A DNA stretch of 64,000 nt, taken from contig NZ_JAJAVQ010000001.1 of assembly GCF_020531985.1 (NCBI RefSeq), positions 744,001-808,000 on the forward strand. Direction: 5' to 3'. Both the position numbers and the translations under genes were made by a program. Below the pieces are notes generated by a model that made no database searches, was not told where the DNA came from, and worked only from the letters and a program-made list of their open reading frames with translations. Each line of letters opens with the position of its first letter. The first letter of the stretch is position 1. Below, piece after piece: positions 8,429 through 15,350 of the stretch. Source of the stretch: Rheinheimera aquimaris (GTDB taxonomy: Bacteria > Pseudomonadota > Gammaproteobacteria > Enterobacterales > Alteromonadaceae).

Positions 8429-8984
8429 AACGCCCTCCATGCACCGGCACACGATACAGCACAGCGTCGGTATCGCCCAAGGCATCACGGTGTATATAGC
8501 GCTTCACAAACTGCATACCAAGCTTACGCATGACACCGATAGAGCCGGTATTATCCGGCATCGCGATAGCTGATAACCATGTCACCTGCGGTTTATCTGC
8601 CAATACCGCACTCGCTATTGTTTGTGCTGCTTCACCCGCATAGCCCTGGCCCCAGTACTCACGCTTTAAACGCCAGCCAATCTCGACATCTTCTGTACTG
8701 GGCTTTGAGGTATTAAACCCCATAGGCCGGATCAATACCCAGCCAAGGTAAGCGTCATCGCTGCGCCGCCTTATCTGCCATATACCATAACCAAGCTGTG
8801 GCTGACGGTATAAATTCATTCTGGGCAGCATCACTTCGACAATAGTTTGCATGGTTGTACGGGTACCACCATTAATAAAGCGCATCACTTCTTCGTCCTG
8901 ATCAACATCAAACAACAAAGCAGCATCGTCTTGCGACATCAGTGCATACTTCAGCCGCTCACTTGCGGCAATTTGCAATGTCAT
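8418..8984 (-). CDS. GNAT family N-acetyltransferase, copy 1
   Basis: The 188-residue protein fits the RimJ/RimL-like GNAT group. It has an acceptor-side segment (SERLKYALMSQDDAALLF), the acetyl-CoA loop with REYWGQGYAGEA, and the C-terminal NTGSIGVMRKLGMQF region typical of RimJ/L proteins. ATG 8984 has AAGGA upstream; the ORF extends to 9053 without a ribosome site. A close paralogue lies at 13013-13561, with almost the same sequence in several stretches (for example IGWRLKREYWG and TMQTIVEVMLPRM or its counterpart). The acetylated substrate is unknown. Confidence 0.85.
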   Translation of the reverse strand: MTLQIAASERLKYALMSQDDAALLFDVDQDEEVMRFINGGTRTTMQTIVEVMLPRMNLYRQPQLGYGIWQIRRRSDDAYLGWVLIRPMGFNTSKPSTEDVEIGWRLKREYWGQGYAGEAAQTIASAVLADKPQVTWLSAIAMPDNTGSIGVMRKLGMQFVKRYIHRDALGDTDAVLYRVPVHGGRYAS

Positions 8985-9015
8985 TACTTTATCCTTAACG
9001 TTATAGGTTGCACGG

Positions 9016-11427
9016 CTATATCGGCGAGCCTGGCGGTAAGGCCTTGGGCACAAATAGCGGCTGCCACTGGCCGTGCTGCAGATAGCCCTGCCACTGGCTG
9101 TATATTAGTTGTTGCCCGGCATCATCCTGTTTCTTCGCCCAGGCTGCCACTGCTGTCAGCTGAGCCTGTAATTCAGCTCTGGCTTCCGGTGCCAGCTCTT
9201 TAGCGGTAAGGCTTTGCATCAACTGATAAAATGCCACATGTGCTACCCGCTGTTGCAGCTGTAGCTTATTTTTAGCCGCCTTGTATTTAATGGTAGCGTT
9301 AAGTACTGCCTGCAATACCGCTTTAAGCTGACCTGAAGCACTGACGCGGTTTAACCGCTGCGGATGCAGCACAAACTGCAAAGTGTGGTTGGCAGAGGCT
9401 TCTGCTGCTGATAAAGGGTCGAACGCCAGGCCGAAACGGCCTTTAAAGCTTTCCCGGCCATCGCTATCGCCAAAAGCTTTTGGTGGGATCAGTGTTAACA
9501 GCGTATCCGGCAGCGCCAGATACTCTGGCGTCAAGGTATCAAGCAAAGCGTCAAGAGCCTGTTGCTGAGTGCTGCTTTCTACCCAGCGCAGCCCTTTGGG
9601 CGTGTCGTAGTCACCTTTTAGCTCATACTCATAATAAGCGCCGCCAAGCAGCTTACTAACAGCTTCAACCTGATAACGTTGTAGTAAGTAAATCGGCACC
9701 AGTGCTTCCTGTAACGATGACAGCGGCTGACCGCTATCAATATTGGCCAGGCCAAAGTTGGCAAGTGCGGCTTTACGCACCTCCCCCAGACGCGTTAATT
9801 CAGCCACCGCATCGGCACCGTTGTCCCACAAGTGGCCAACTGCGTTTAAACCACCTGCTGGCCGGGCATCCTGATCAGCCATAAACTGCAGCCCGTTTGC
9901 ATGGGCTTGCTGTACCAGCTGCGCTAACTGTTGTGAATTGTAATCACCATAACCATAAGCAATTGCATAGTTGTCCCACTCGCCTAGCCCTTCACGGTAG
10001 GCGTTATCGAGGCGGATTTTGCCATCACGTAAATCAACCTGCGGGTGTGGATAATCCATCACTGTAGAGCGGCCGTTACCACTGCCGGCAAAATTATGAA
10101 TAAGCCCCAGCGTATGGCCAACTTCATGCGCCGACAATTGCCGGATACGCGCCAGTGCCATGGCTTTTTGTTTGCTGACATCAGCATTATCAGAGCTATA
10201 CGGCGCGGTTAAGCCGGTGGCGATTAAAAAATCCTGTCGCACCCGCAATGAGCCAAGCGTAACATGACCTTTAATAATTTCGCCGGTACGCGGATCAGTG
10301 ACACTGGCACCATAAGACCAACCGCGGGTAGCACGGTGCACCCACTGGATCACGTTGTAACGCACATCCATAGGGTCAGCATCTGCCGGTAAGTCTTTTA
10401 CCTGAAATGCATTTTTATAACCGATTTGCTCAAAGGCAGTATTCCACCACATTGCACCGTCAATCAGCGCCGTGCGCACCGGCTCCGGCACACCAGGGTC
10501 GAGGTAGTAGACTATCGGTTCTACCGCTTCGCTAAGCGTGGCTGAGGGATCTTTCTTTTGCAGCCGGTGGCGCGGCAGCAACCGTTTCACAATAGGCGCA
10601 CCAAAGTCTGTGCCATAATCGCGGTATTCGGTATTCCAGTAGCCGGAATATGGATGAAACGGCCGGCTCTGATAACCTGGCTCGGGTAAGGCAATCAGTG
10701 AGTGATGCAGGTGTACCGTAATCGCATCGGCTGAAGGCGCTACCTGACGCACAAATTCACCGGCATTGTCACCTGCGTATGTGACTACCGCTTCAAGTTC
10801 GGTATTGCGCTTAAAGGCTTTACTACGGGGTAAATATACGCCGCTGCGGTTGCTATCCGGCTTAAAGTTGCCTTGCTTCTGTTTCGCCAGGCTTACGCTT
10901 ATCTGATGAATGTCGCTTTGCAAAAAAGCGGTGTAATCCACCAGTACCCGTCCCTGCTCTGCGGCTACCACCGGCAAGCCAGCAATTACTGAACTGGCAA
11001 AGGCTTCTTCTGCACTGGCGCGCTCTGCACTGTTGTCTGATTCAGCGCGGTAGTAGGTATTAAGCTGTTTTAGCAGCACTTTACTGCCAAAACGCTCAAA
11101 CTGCACCAGCCGGGTTTCACCCAGCTGACCACGATCCAGACCAATGTCGTTAGACCCTAAACCCCGCGGCAGTGAGCTTTGAAAAATAAACGGCTGTTCA
11201 AGCTTATCAATTAGCAGGTATAACTTGTCGCTGCTGGCATCATGATAAAAGTCGAAGTAACCACGCTGGTGCGTCATGCCCCGGGTGTAATCGGCCACAG
11301 TAACGGCTGGTTTTGCCGCTTTGGCAGCGGTTTTAGCACTGCCACTGGTATCCGCGGCCTGCACAGCATTGGCTAACGGAACGACCAGTGCCAGGCACAA
11401 CAGCAGCTGCAAAGAATAGGTTTTCAT
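9016..11427 (-). CDS. Secreted zinc-dependent metalloprotease (DUF5117/DUF4953-like)
   Basis: The 803-residue protein has a signal peptide (cleaved near AVQAA, residue ~24). An N-terminal domain of DUF5117 type is followed by a metzincin zinc site HEVGHTLGLIH beginning at residue 434, with the three zinc histidines and catalytic glutamate all present. The remaining part matches the large extracytoplasmic metalloproteases of marine Gammaproteobacteria and Bacteroidetes. AGGAAAG precedes ATG 11427. It is probably monocistronic, since the BON-domain gene upstream is 115 bases away. Natural substrates are not known. Confidence 0.85.
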   Translation of the reverse strand: MKTYSLQLLLCLALVVPLANAVQAADTSGSAKTAAKAAKPAVTVADYTRGMTHQRGYFDFYHDASSDKLYLLIDKLEQPFIFQSSLPRGLGSNDIGLDRGQLGETRLVQFERFGSKVLLKQLNTYYRAESDNSAERASAEEAFASSVIAGLPVVAAEQGRVLVDYTAFLQSDIHQISVSLAKQKQGNFKPDSNRSGVYLPRSKAFKRNTELEAVVTYAGDNAGEFVRQVAPSADAITVHLHHSLIALPEPGYQSRPFHPYSGYWNTEYRDYGTDFGAPIVKRLLPRHRLQKKDPSATLSEAVEPIVYYLDPGVPEPVRTALIDGAMWWNTAFEQIGYKNAFQVKDLPADADPMDVRYNVIQWVHRATRGWSYGASVTDPRTGEIIKGHVTLGSLRVRQDFLIATGLTAPYSSDNADVSKQKAMALARIRQLSAHEVGHTLGLIHNFAGSGNGRSTVMDYPHPQVDLRDGKIRLDNAYREGLGEWDNYAIAYGYGDYNSQQLAQLVQQAHANGLQFMADQDARPAGGLNAVGHLWDNGADAVAELTRLGEVRKAALANFGLANIDSGQPLSSLQEALVPIYLLQRYQVEAVSKLLGGAYYEYELKGDYDTPKGLRWVESSTQQQALDALLDTLTPEYLALPDTLLTLIPPKAFGDSDGRESFKGRFGLAFDPLSAAEASANHTLQFVLHPQRLNRVSASGQLKAVLQAVLNATIKYKAAKNKLQLQQRVAHVAFYQLMQSLTAKELAPEARAELQAQLTAVAAWAKKQDDAGQQLIYSQWQGYLQHGQWQPLFVPKALPPGSPI

Positions 11428-11542
11428 CGGCTTTCCTGTTATCTGTTTCGCAGATTAGCTATTAGCTAACATGCTAAGCTACAAAGGAAAACCACTATAT
11501 AACGTTCGCTGCTGCCTGAAAAGCAATCAGTACAACCAAGGG

Positions 11543-11893
11543 TTATTGTCTGACTTTTATCTCGTTGTTCACGGCATGGGCACCGGCAGTATTAAGTGCT
11601 GTCTGTTCCGCAAGCATACGCTGCTCTTCGGTATCCACCTCGCCTTTTAACGTGACATCGCCTTTACGGGTTTCAACATGAAAGTTGAACTTTCTCAGCT
11701 TATCTTCCTGTTGCAGCGCCTGTTGCACAGCACTTGATACCTCAATATCATCTGCAACGCCATCTTCAATCATCACACGCTTTTCCGGCATACCGGTTTT
11801 TTCATTGATGACATCTTTTTCACAGCCAGCTAAAGCACTGCTTAATGCCAAAAGCGCGGTCAGGGCCAGTACAGGTTTTGCTAACGTATTCAT
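11543..11893 (-). CDS. BON-domain lipoprotein
   Basis: The 116-residue protein has a lipoprotein signal with lipobox LAGC at about residues 21-24. A single BON domain covers ~48-115 (DDIEVSSAVQQALQQ, FHVETRKGDVTLKGEVD, AVNNEIKVRQ). BON domains bind phospholipid and are common in periplasmic envelope-stress proteins such as OsmY relatives. A GGAG site precedes the ATG. It appears monocistronic. Osmotic or envelope stress is the likely role, inferred only from the domain. Confidence 0.83.
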   Translation of the reverse strand: MNTLAKPVLALTALLALSSALAGCEKDVINEKTGMPEKRVMIEDGVADDIEVSSAVQQALQQEDKLRKFNFHVETRKGDVTLKGEVDTEEQRMLAEQTALNTAGAHAVNNEIKVRQ

Positions 11894-11995
11894 AATCCGC
11901 TCCTCAGTGAAGGTAATTGTGATACTGCTATAACCGCTTTAAGCATGGCACAAAACACTGAACAACACCTGACTCACCGCGGCCAACTGCGATAC

Positions 11996-12027
11996 CAAAG
12001 AAAAACCCGGCACGACAAAACCGGGTT
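11996..12027 (-). terminator. Terminator after cytochrome b561
   Basis: Stem AACCCGG (12004-12010) pairs with CCGGGTT (12021-12027). On the minus strand it is followed by a T-rich run, about 33 bases after the b561 stop. Confidence 0.8.
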
Positions 12028-12059
12028 CTGTTATTGATATTTCTCTGGATCTGAAAGAC

Positions 12060-12608
12060 TTATTTACCCGGTAGCATACGTTTTAGCGTACTATCCCGCC
12101 GGATATAGTGATGAAACAAAGCGGCAACGGCATGCAGACCAATCAGCGCATAACCAACTTTACCTGCTGTTTCATGAATTTCTTTCACGGTTTTCGCCAG
12201 CTCTTTGTTTTCAGTGGCCAAAGCCGGTAATTCCAGGCCGAAAAATGGGATCGGTTTGCCGCTCAGGCTCAGAATAAACCAGCCAGCAATTGGCAGGCCC
12301 AGCATCAACGCGTACAAAGCCAAATGCACTACTTTTGCCAGCATGGCCTGCCAGTTGGCAATAGCCGGTGTAATAACAGGTGCTTTGCCACTGCTAAAAC
12401 GGACAAAAATTCTTATCAGCACCAATAGCAGCACCGACAGCCCAAGCATAAAGTGCCACATTTTCATCGCTTCGCGCGGTTCACTGCCTCGCGGGTAAAT
12501 ACCTTTTAATTCAATCACAGCGTAAACTGCGGCTATCAGCAGCACCATCAACCAGTGTAACGTGATAGATAACCGGTTATAGCGCTCCTTTGTGTTTTTA
12601 AACCCCAT
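12060..12608 (-). CDS. Cytochrome b561 family protein
   Basis: The 182-residue protein has four membrane helices with haem-ligating histidines in the expected places: LSITLHWLMVL (helix 1), MWHFMLGLSVLL (helix 2), and EIHETAGKVGYALIGLHAVAAL (helices 3-4). Bacterial b561 proteins move electrons between quinol and acceptors, for example in superoxide oxidation by CybB. The start at 12608 gives MGFKNTKERYNRLS, a normal b561 N terminus. The gene is monocistronic, with its own terminator. Confidence 0.88.
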   Translation of the reverse strand: MGFKNTKERYNRLSITLHWLMVLLIAAVYAVIELKGIYPRGSEPREAMKMWHFMLGLSVLLLVLIRIFVRFSSGKAPVITPAIANWQAMLAKVVHLALYALMLGLPIAGWFILSLSGKPIPFFGLELPALATENKELAKTVKEIHETAGKVGYALIGLHAVAALFHHYIRRDSTLKRMLPGK

Positions 12609-12799
12609 AGCATCCTCGTAACAATGGTTTTGTAATTATTGCCTGGTTACATTGCAGTCACCTGCAGCTGCCATATTTTCGCCAGATTATTCTGACATAA
12701 TGTTGTGTTATTAACCTTAAAGATTTCTTAAGCAAGCACCGCCGACAATGTTATGCTGCTTTATCAGGGTTGAAATAAATAATTTAAGGAGGTTTTATC

Positions 12800-12976
12800 A
12801 TGCGCGCGCTTTACTGCATTTTCGTACTATTGATGCTTACCGGTTGCGACAGAAATGAAGTGGGTGATGTATCGCTGGGCATTTTTACCACCAAGGACAT
12901 TAAACTTGATGCCGTTGCCGATCCGGTGGTAACCGGGGTTACCTGTCATGTAGCAAGCATTGAAGCTAACCTTCAG
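12800..12976 (+). pseudogene. creA: creA-like gene, 5' fragment (lipoprotein N-terminal part)
   Basis: A strong ribosome site (AAGGAGGT, 12786-12793) and ATG 12800 start a lipoprotein-like signal (lipobox LTGC) and then the CreA-family N-terminal half (VGDVSLGIFTTKDIKL, DPVVTGVTCHVASIEANL). Homology stops near 12976. From there the open frame to 13156 is only the antisense of the GNAT gene at 13013-13561. The matching CreA C-terminal end appears 2.1 kb away at 15087-15176 in the same orientation. About 70-80 central residues are missing, so the gene is broken. Confidence 0.72.
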
Positions 12977-13012
12977 CACGGCGCAAAAGCAACAAAATTA
13001 ACGCAAACAGCG

Positions 13013-13561
13013 TTATTGAGCCAGTTTTTTCTGGTACAACACCGCATCAACATCCCCCAGGACATCGCGATGCATAAAGCGTTTAATATACTGCATGCCC
13101 AGTTTGCGCATGACGCCGATAGAGCCAGCATTGTCTGGCATCGCTATCGCCGATAAAAACTGCACATTTGCATTGTTCGCCAGCACCGTCTGCGCCACGG
13201 CACCGGCCGCTTCACTGGCATAGCCCCGGCCCCAGTATTCACGCTTTAAGCGCCAGCCAATTTCAACATCATCGCTGCTGGGTGTTGCACTTTTAAACCC
13301 CGTCGGCCGTATTAATACCCAGCCTAAATAGGCATTGTCAGCACTGCGCCGCACCTGCCAGATACCATAACCGCGCTCTGCATCACGGTACTGCGCCATA
13401 CGCGGCAACATCACCTCAACAATGGTTTGCATGCTGGTGAGCTTACCGCCATTGATATAGCGCATTACTTCAGCATCTTGATCTACTTCAAACAATAACG
13501 GCGCATCCTGTTCTGATAACAAGGCGAAGTGCAAACGTTCAGTTGCGGGGATCTGTAACAT
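13013..13561 (-). CDS. GNAT family N-acetyltransferase, copy 2
   Basis: The 182-residue protein is a RimJ/RimL-like GNAT enzyme with REYWGRGYASEA (acetyl-CoA loop) and NAGSIGVMRKLGMQYI. It is clearly a paralogue of the protein at 8418-8984 and identical to it over most of the segment DVEIGWRLKREYWG. The N terminus (MLQIPATERL) also matches. It lies inside the interrupted creA locus, with its stop about 37 bases from the end of the creA 5' fragment. It probably arrived by duplication or transfer, while copy 1 sits in an ordinary operon. Confidence 0.85.
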   Translation of the reverse strand: MLQIPATERLHFALLSEQDAPLLFEVDQDAEVMRYINGGKLTSMQTIVEVMLPRMAQYRDAERGYGIWQVRRSADNAYLGWVLIRPTGFKSATPSSDDVEIGWRLKREYWGRGYASEAAGAVAQTVLANNANVQFLSAIAMPDNAGSIGVMRKLGMQYIKRFMHRDVLGDVDAVLYQKKLAQ

Positions 13562-13634
13562 GAGGTTTTACCTGCGTTTTAGTTAAATATATGATTGTTG
13601 TTATAAATTGCAAAACCTATCAAACACTGCCGTT

Positions 13635-13775
13635 CTACCGCGTCTCGGTGGGGTACTGAAGCATATGCCGCAGAGGGTCTTGGCGGCCGTGCAGCAGGCG
13701 AATAATTTCAACGTGGTTGGCAGCAACGCGGTAAAACAAAATAGGGCTTTGAATGAGTAAGCTTCTGATACAAGC
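13635..13775 (-). pseudogene. ParE-type toxin, C-terminal remnant
   Basis: Directly after the ParD stop, and in the same reading frame, 46 codons encode the tail of a ParE/RelE-type toxin: SPILFYRVAANHVEIIRLLH followed by GRQDPLRHM, then a stop at 13635-13637. Full ParE toxins have about 90-100 residues, and the N-terminal half with its start codon is missing. The toxin is therefore inactive while the antitoxin is intact. A deletion that began at the parD stop explains the structure. Confidence 0.72.
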
Positions 13776-14033
13776 TCAGCCTTTTATATCATCAAACAGT
13801 GCATCCAGCGCCGCCTTTGATTCAATCGCAATACCTTCGCCACTGTCCAATTGATCGGTGCCTATTTTTAGTTGCTCACGCAGGCGGGCCAGTTTCACTT
13901 CATGGATCCAGTCTTCGTGAGTATCCATAAAGCGCAAAGCTTCGCGGATAACTTCACTGGCATTGTTGTAAAGGCCGCTATCAACTTTAGCTTTAATGCG
14001 CGACTCTAATTCGGGCGTCAGGGATACATGCAT
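13776..14033 (-). CDS. parD: ParD-family ribbon-helix-helix antitoxin
   Basis: The 85-residue protein has the ParD/CopG DNA-binding half (MHVSLTPELESRIKAKV, SGLYNNASEVIREALRFM). The C-terminal half (KLARLREQLKIGTDQLDSGE) normally wraps the ParE toxin. ATG 14033 is chosen because GGAGG lies five bases upstream; the ORF can be opened with a TTG at 14045. It would normally repress its own parDE promoter. Its toxin partner survives only as a C-terminal fragment, so it is an orphan antitoxin. Confidence 0.87.
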   Translation of the reverse strand: MHVSLTPELESRIKAKVDSGLYNNASEVIREALRFMDTHEDWIHEVKLARLREQLKIGTDQLDSGEGIAIESKAALDALFDDIKG

Positions 14034-14201
14034 AATGGCCTCCAAGGGTAAGTATTAACGGCAATAATGCTGGGCGCAGCTACAAAGATTGTCAATCTTT
14101 GTAGCATGCATCCGGTTATTTTGCTGAAGATCAGCGGTAAAGCTTCCAGGGAGAAGCAACTCACCGCTAATTTTGTTACGACCCCAATAAATTTGCGGTA
14201 T

Positions 14202-14228
14202 TAAAGTTTTCCCGGTTGCCGCCGACAC
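14202..14228 (+). promoter_or_regulatory. Sigma28 (FliA) promoter of the FlxA-like gene
   Basis: TAAAGTTT (14202-14209), an 11-base spacer, and GCCGACAC (14221-14228) match the FliA consensus TAAAGTTT-N11-GCCGATAA at 14 of 16 positions. Transcription should begin near 14236, about 26 bases before the ATG at 14262. Confidence 0.8.
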
Positions 14229-14261
14229 AAAACTAATAATTTTTTAAACTGCCTACTTTTA

Positions 14262-14711
14262 ATGAAAATTAATACTCTGCAGCCACAGCCTGCAAGCTTA
14301 AAACTCAACCAGCAAACAAAAACGGAAGCCGATACAACCGCTACAACTGCCAAAAAAAACACTATGTCAGGTGTTTATGTCAGCTTGTCAGAACTGGGCA
14401 AAACCAACGCAAAACAAGCAGAGCAGAATAAAGATATTGATGACAGCAACCTGCCGGATACTATTAAGCAGATATTAAAAACCATTCGCGATCTTAAGCA
14501 GCAAATTGCCGATAAGCAGGCCGAAATAGATAAAGCTTCGCAAGATGGACTGCAATCAGAACAACAGCGAGAAAAACTGAAGCTATTGCAAACTGAGCTG
14601 GGCATGCTAAACAGCGCCCTGACCGGCGCCCAACAGAGCCTGAATAAAGCTCTGCAGCAGCAAAATCTAAGTGATGAACAGATACAAACGGCCCTGTCGC
14701 TGATGCTCTAA
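14262..14711 (+). CDS. FlxA-like coiled-coil protein, probably in the motility regulon
   Basis: The 149-residue protein has a polar Thr/Gln-rich N terminus and then a strong coiled coil (~65-140: TIRDLKQQIADKQAEIDKA and following heptads). This resembles the FlxA-like family. E. coli flxA is transcribed by sigma28, and here a near-perfect sigma28 promoter lies 34 bases upstream, which supports the assignment. The molecular function is unknown. No other flagellar gene is in the window. It sits in the interval that splits creA, between TA remnants, so it may be cargo of the same insertion. Confidence 0.7.
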   Translation: MKINTLQPQPASLKLNQQTKTEADTTATTAKKNTMSGVYVSLSELGKTNAKQAEQNKDIDDSNLPDTIKQILKTIRDLKQQIADKQAEIDKASQDGLQSEQQREKLKLLQTELGMLNSALTGAQQSLNKALQQQNLSDEQIQTALSLML

Positions 14712-14798
14712 CATGTACTGGCTCAGACTTGCCCCTGCAGCAGTTAAAACTGCTCAGTTGCGTGATAGTGATAGCAAACAACTGACATATAATTAAAC

Positions 14799-15071
14799 TT
14801 GGCAGATTACCGCCAGGGCAAAACATTAGGTGACAACAATAAGCATTGGTTTCGGGCTAAGCTTTTTCAGCAATACCGGTTGTTTTTCAGATATCACCTT
14901 GAAGCAAAAATTATCGTTTATGCCCGGGTGAATGATGAGGACAATAAGCGGGCATTTGCCAGTAAAACCGATGCTTACAAAGTATTCGCAAAGATGCTTA
15001 AGTCGGGTAATCCGCCGGATAATTGGGACGCGCGGCTAACAGCAGCCAAAGGCACGAAACTCCCGCTTTAG
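14799..15071 (+). pseudogene. yhaV: YhaV-family ribonuclease toxin, 5'-truncated
   Basis: The 90 codons match the C-terminal ~60% of YhaV, the toxin of the PrlF-YhaV system: YRQGKTLGDNNKHWFRAKL, YRLFFRYHLEAKIIVYARVN, KTDAYKVFAKMLKSGNPP. Full YhaV has ~150 residues, so about 60 N-terminal residues are absent. No good start codon, ribosome site or prlF antitoxin gene lies upstream. The only start in frame is TTG 14799. It is probably a dead fragment, though the C-terminal catalytic part is uninterrupted. Confidence 0.75.
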
Positions 15072-15086
15072 AAAACTACCTACCCC

Positions 15087-15176
15087 GCGATGTATCTGCC
15101 CTACTCCACCAAAGAAACCTGCGGTAGCTTTAAACACAGCAAACACAGCAAACACAGCCTTTCTACCCTGCCACCA
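15087..15176 (+). pseudogene. creA: creA-like gene, 3' fragment
   Basis: The frame through 15090 reads LPYSTKETCGSFKHS...LSTLPP, which resembles the C-terminal end of CreA proteins (pattern YLxYSxK..GSxx..S.S.VP). It contains three tandem copies of the 9-base unit AAACACAGC (15132-15158, Lys-His-Ser each), where I expect one. The segment lies in the same orientation as the 5' creA part at 12800 but 2.1 kb away. It is not translated with any start I can support. Confidence 0.55.
15132..15158 (+). repeat. Tandem repeat, 9-bp unit x3
   Basis: Three exact copies of AAACACAGC lie inside the creA 3' remnant. In-frame slippage expansion in a gene no longer under selection is the simplest explanation. 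Confidence 0.85.
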
Positions 15177-15251
15177 TGCCTCCGCACATCTATTGTTCCA
15201 ACCAAATTCAAATGCCAAAGCGCCATCTTTTATTCCAAACAAGCAGCAAGA

Positions 15252-15279
15252 TTGATTTTAGAAACAACCGTGTTATGTT
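15252..15279 (+). promoter_or_regulatory. Candidate sigma70 promoter of the DUF4011 helicase gene
   Basis: TTGATT (15252-15257), a 16-base spacer, and TATGTT (15274-15279) lie about 70 bases before the ATG at 15351. The -10 is imperfect, so this is a modest call. Confidence 0.4.
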
Positions 15280-15350
15280 AGTTTTTTAACCATCCCCCAT
15301 AACAAACAATAAAGGCGATGGTTCATCAGTAAAACCAGAGAGGGAATTTT

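Noticed and set aside
12977..13156. Continuation of the creA-like ORF
   Set aside because: The reading frame stays open, but this part is the antisense of the GNAT gene and has no CreA homology.
15132..15158. CRISPR or other repeat array
   Set aside because: Only three contiguous 9-base copies without spacers; simple slippage.
12977..15350. Integron gene cassettes
   Set aside because: GNAT and TA genes are frequent cassette genes, but the genes face different ways and I found no attC-like site with its paired R/L boxes.
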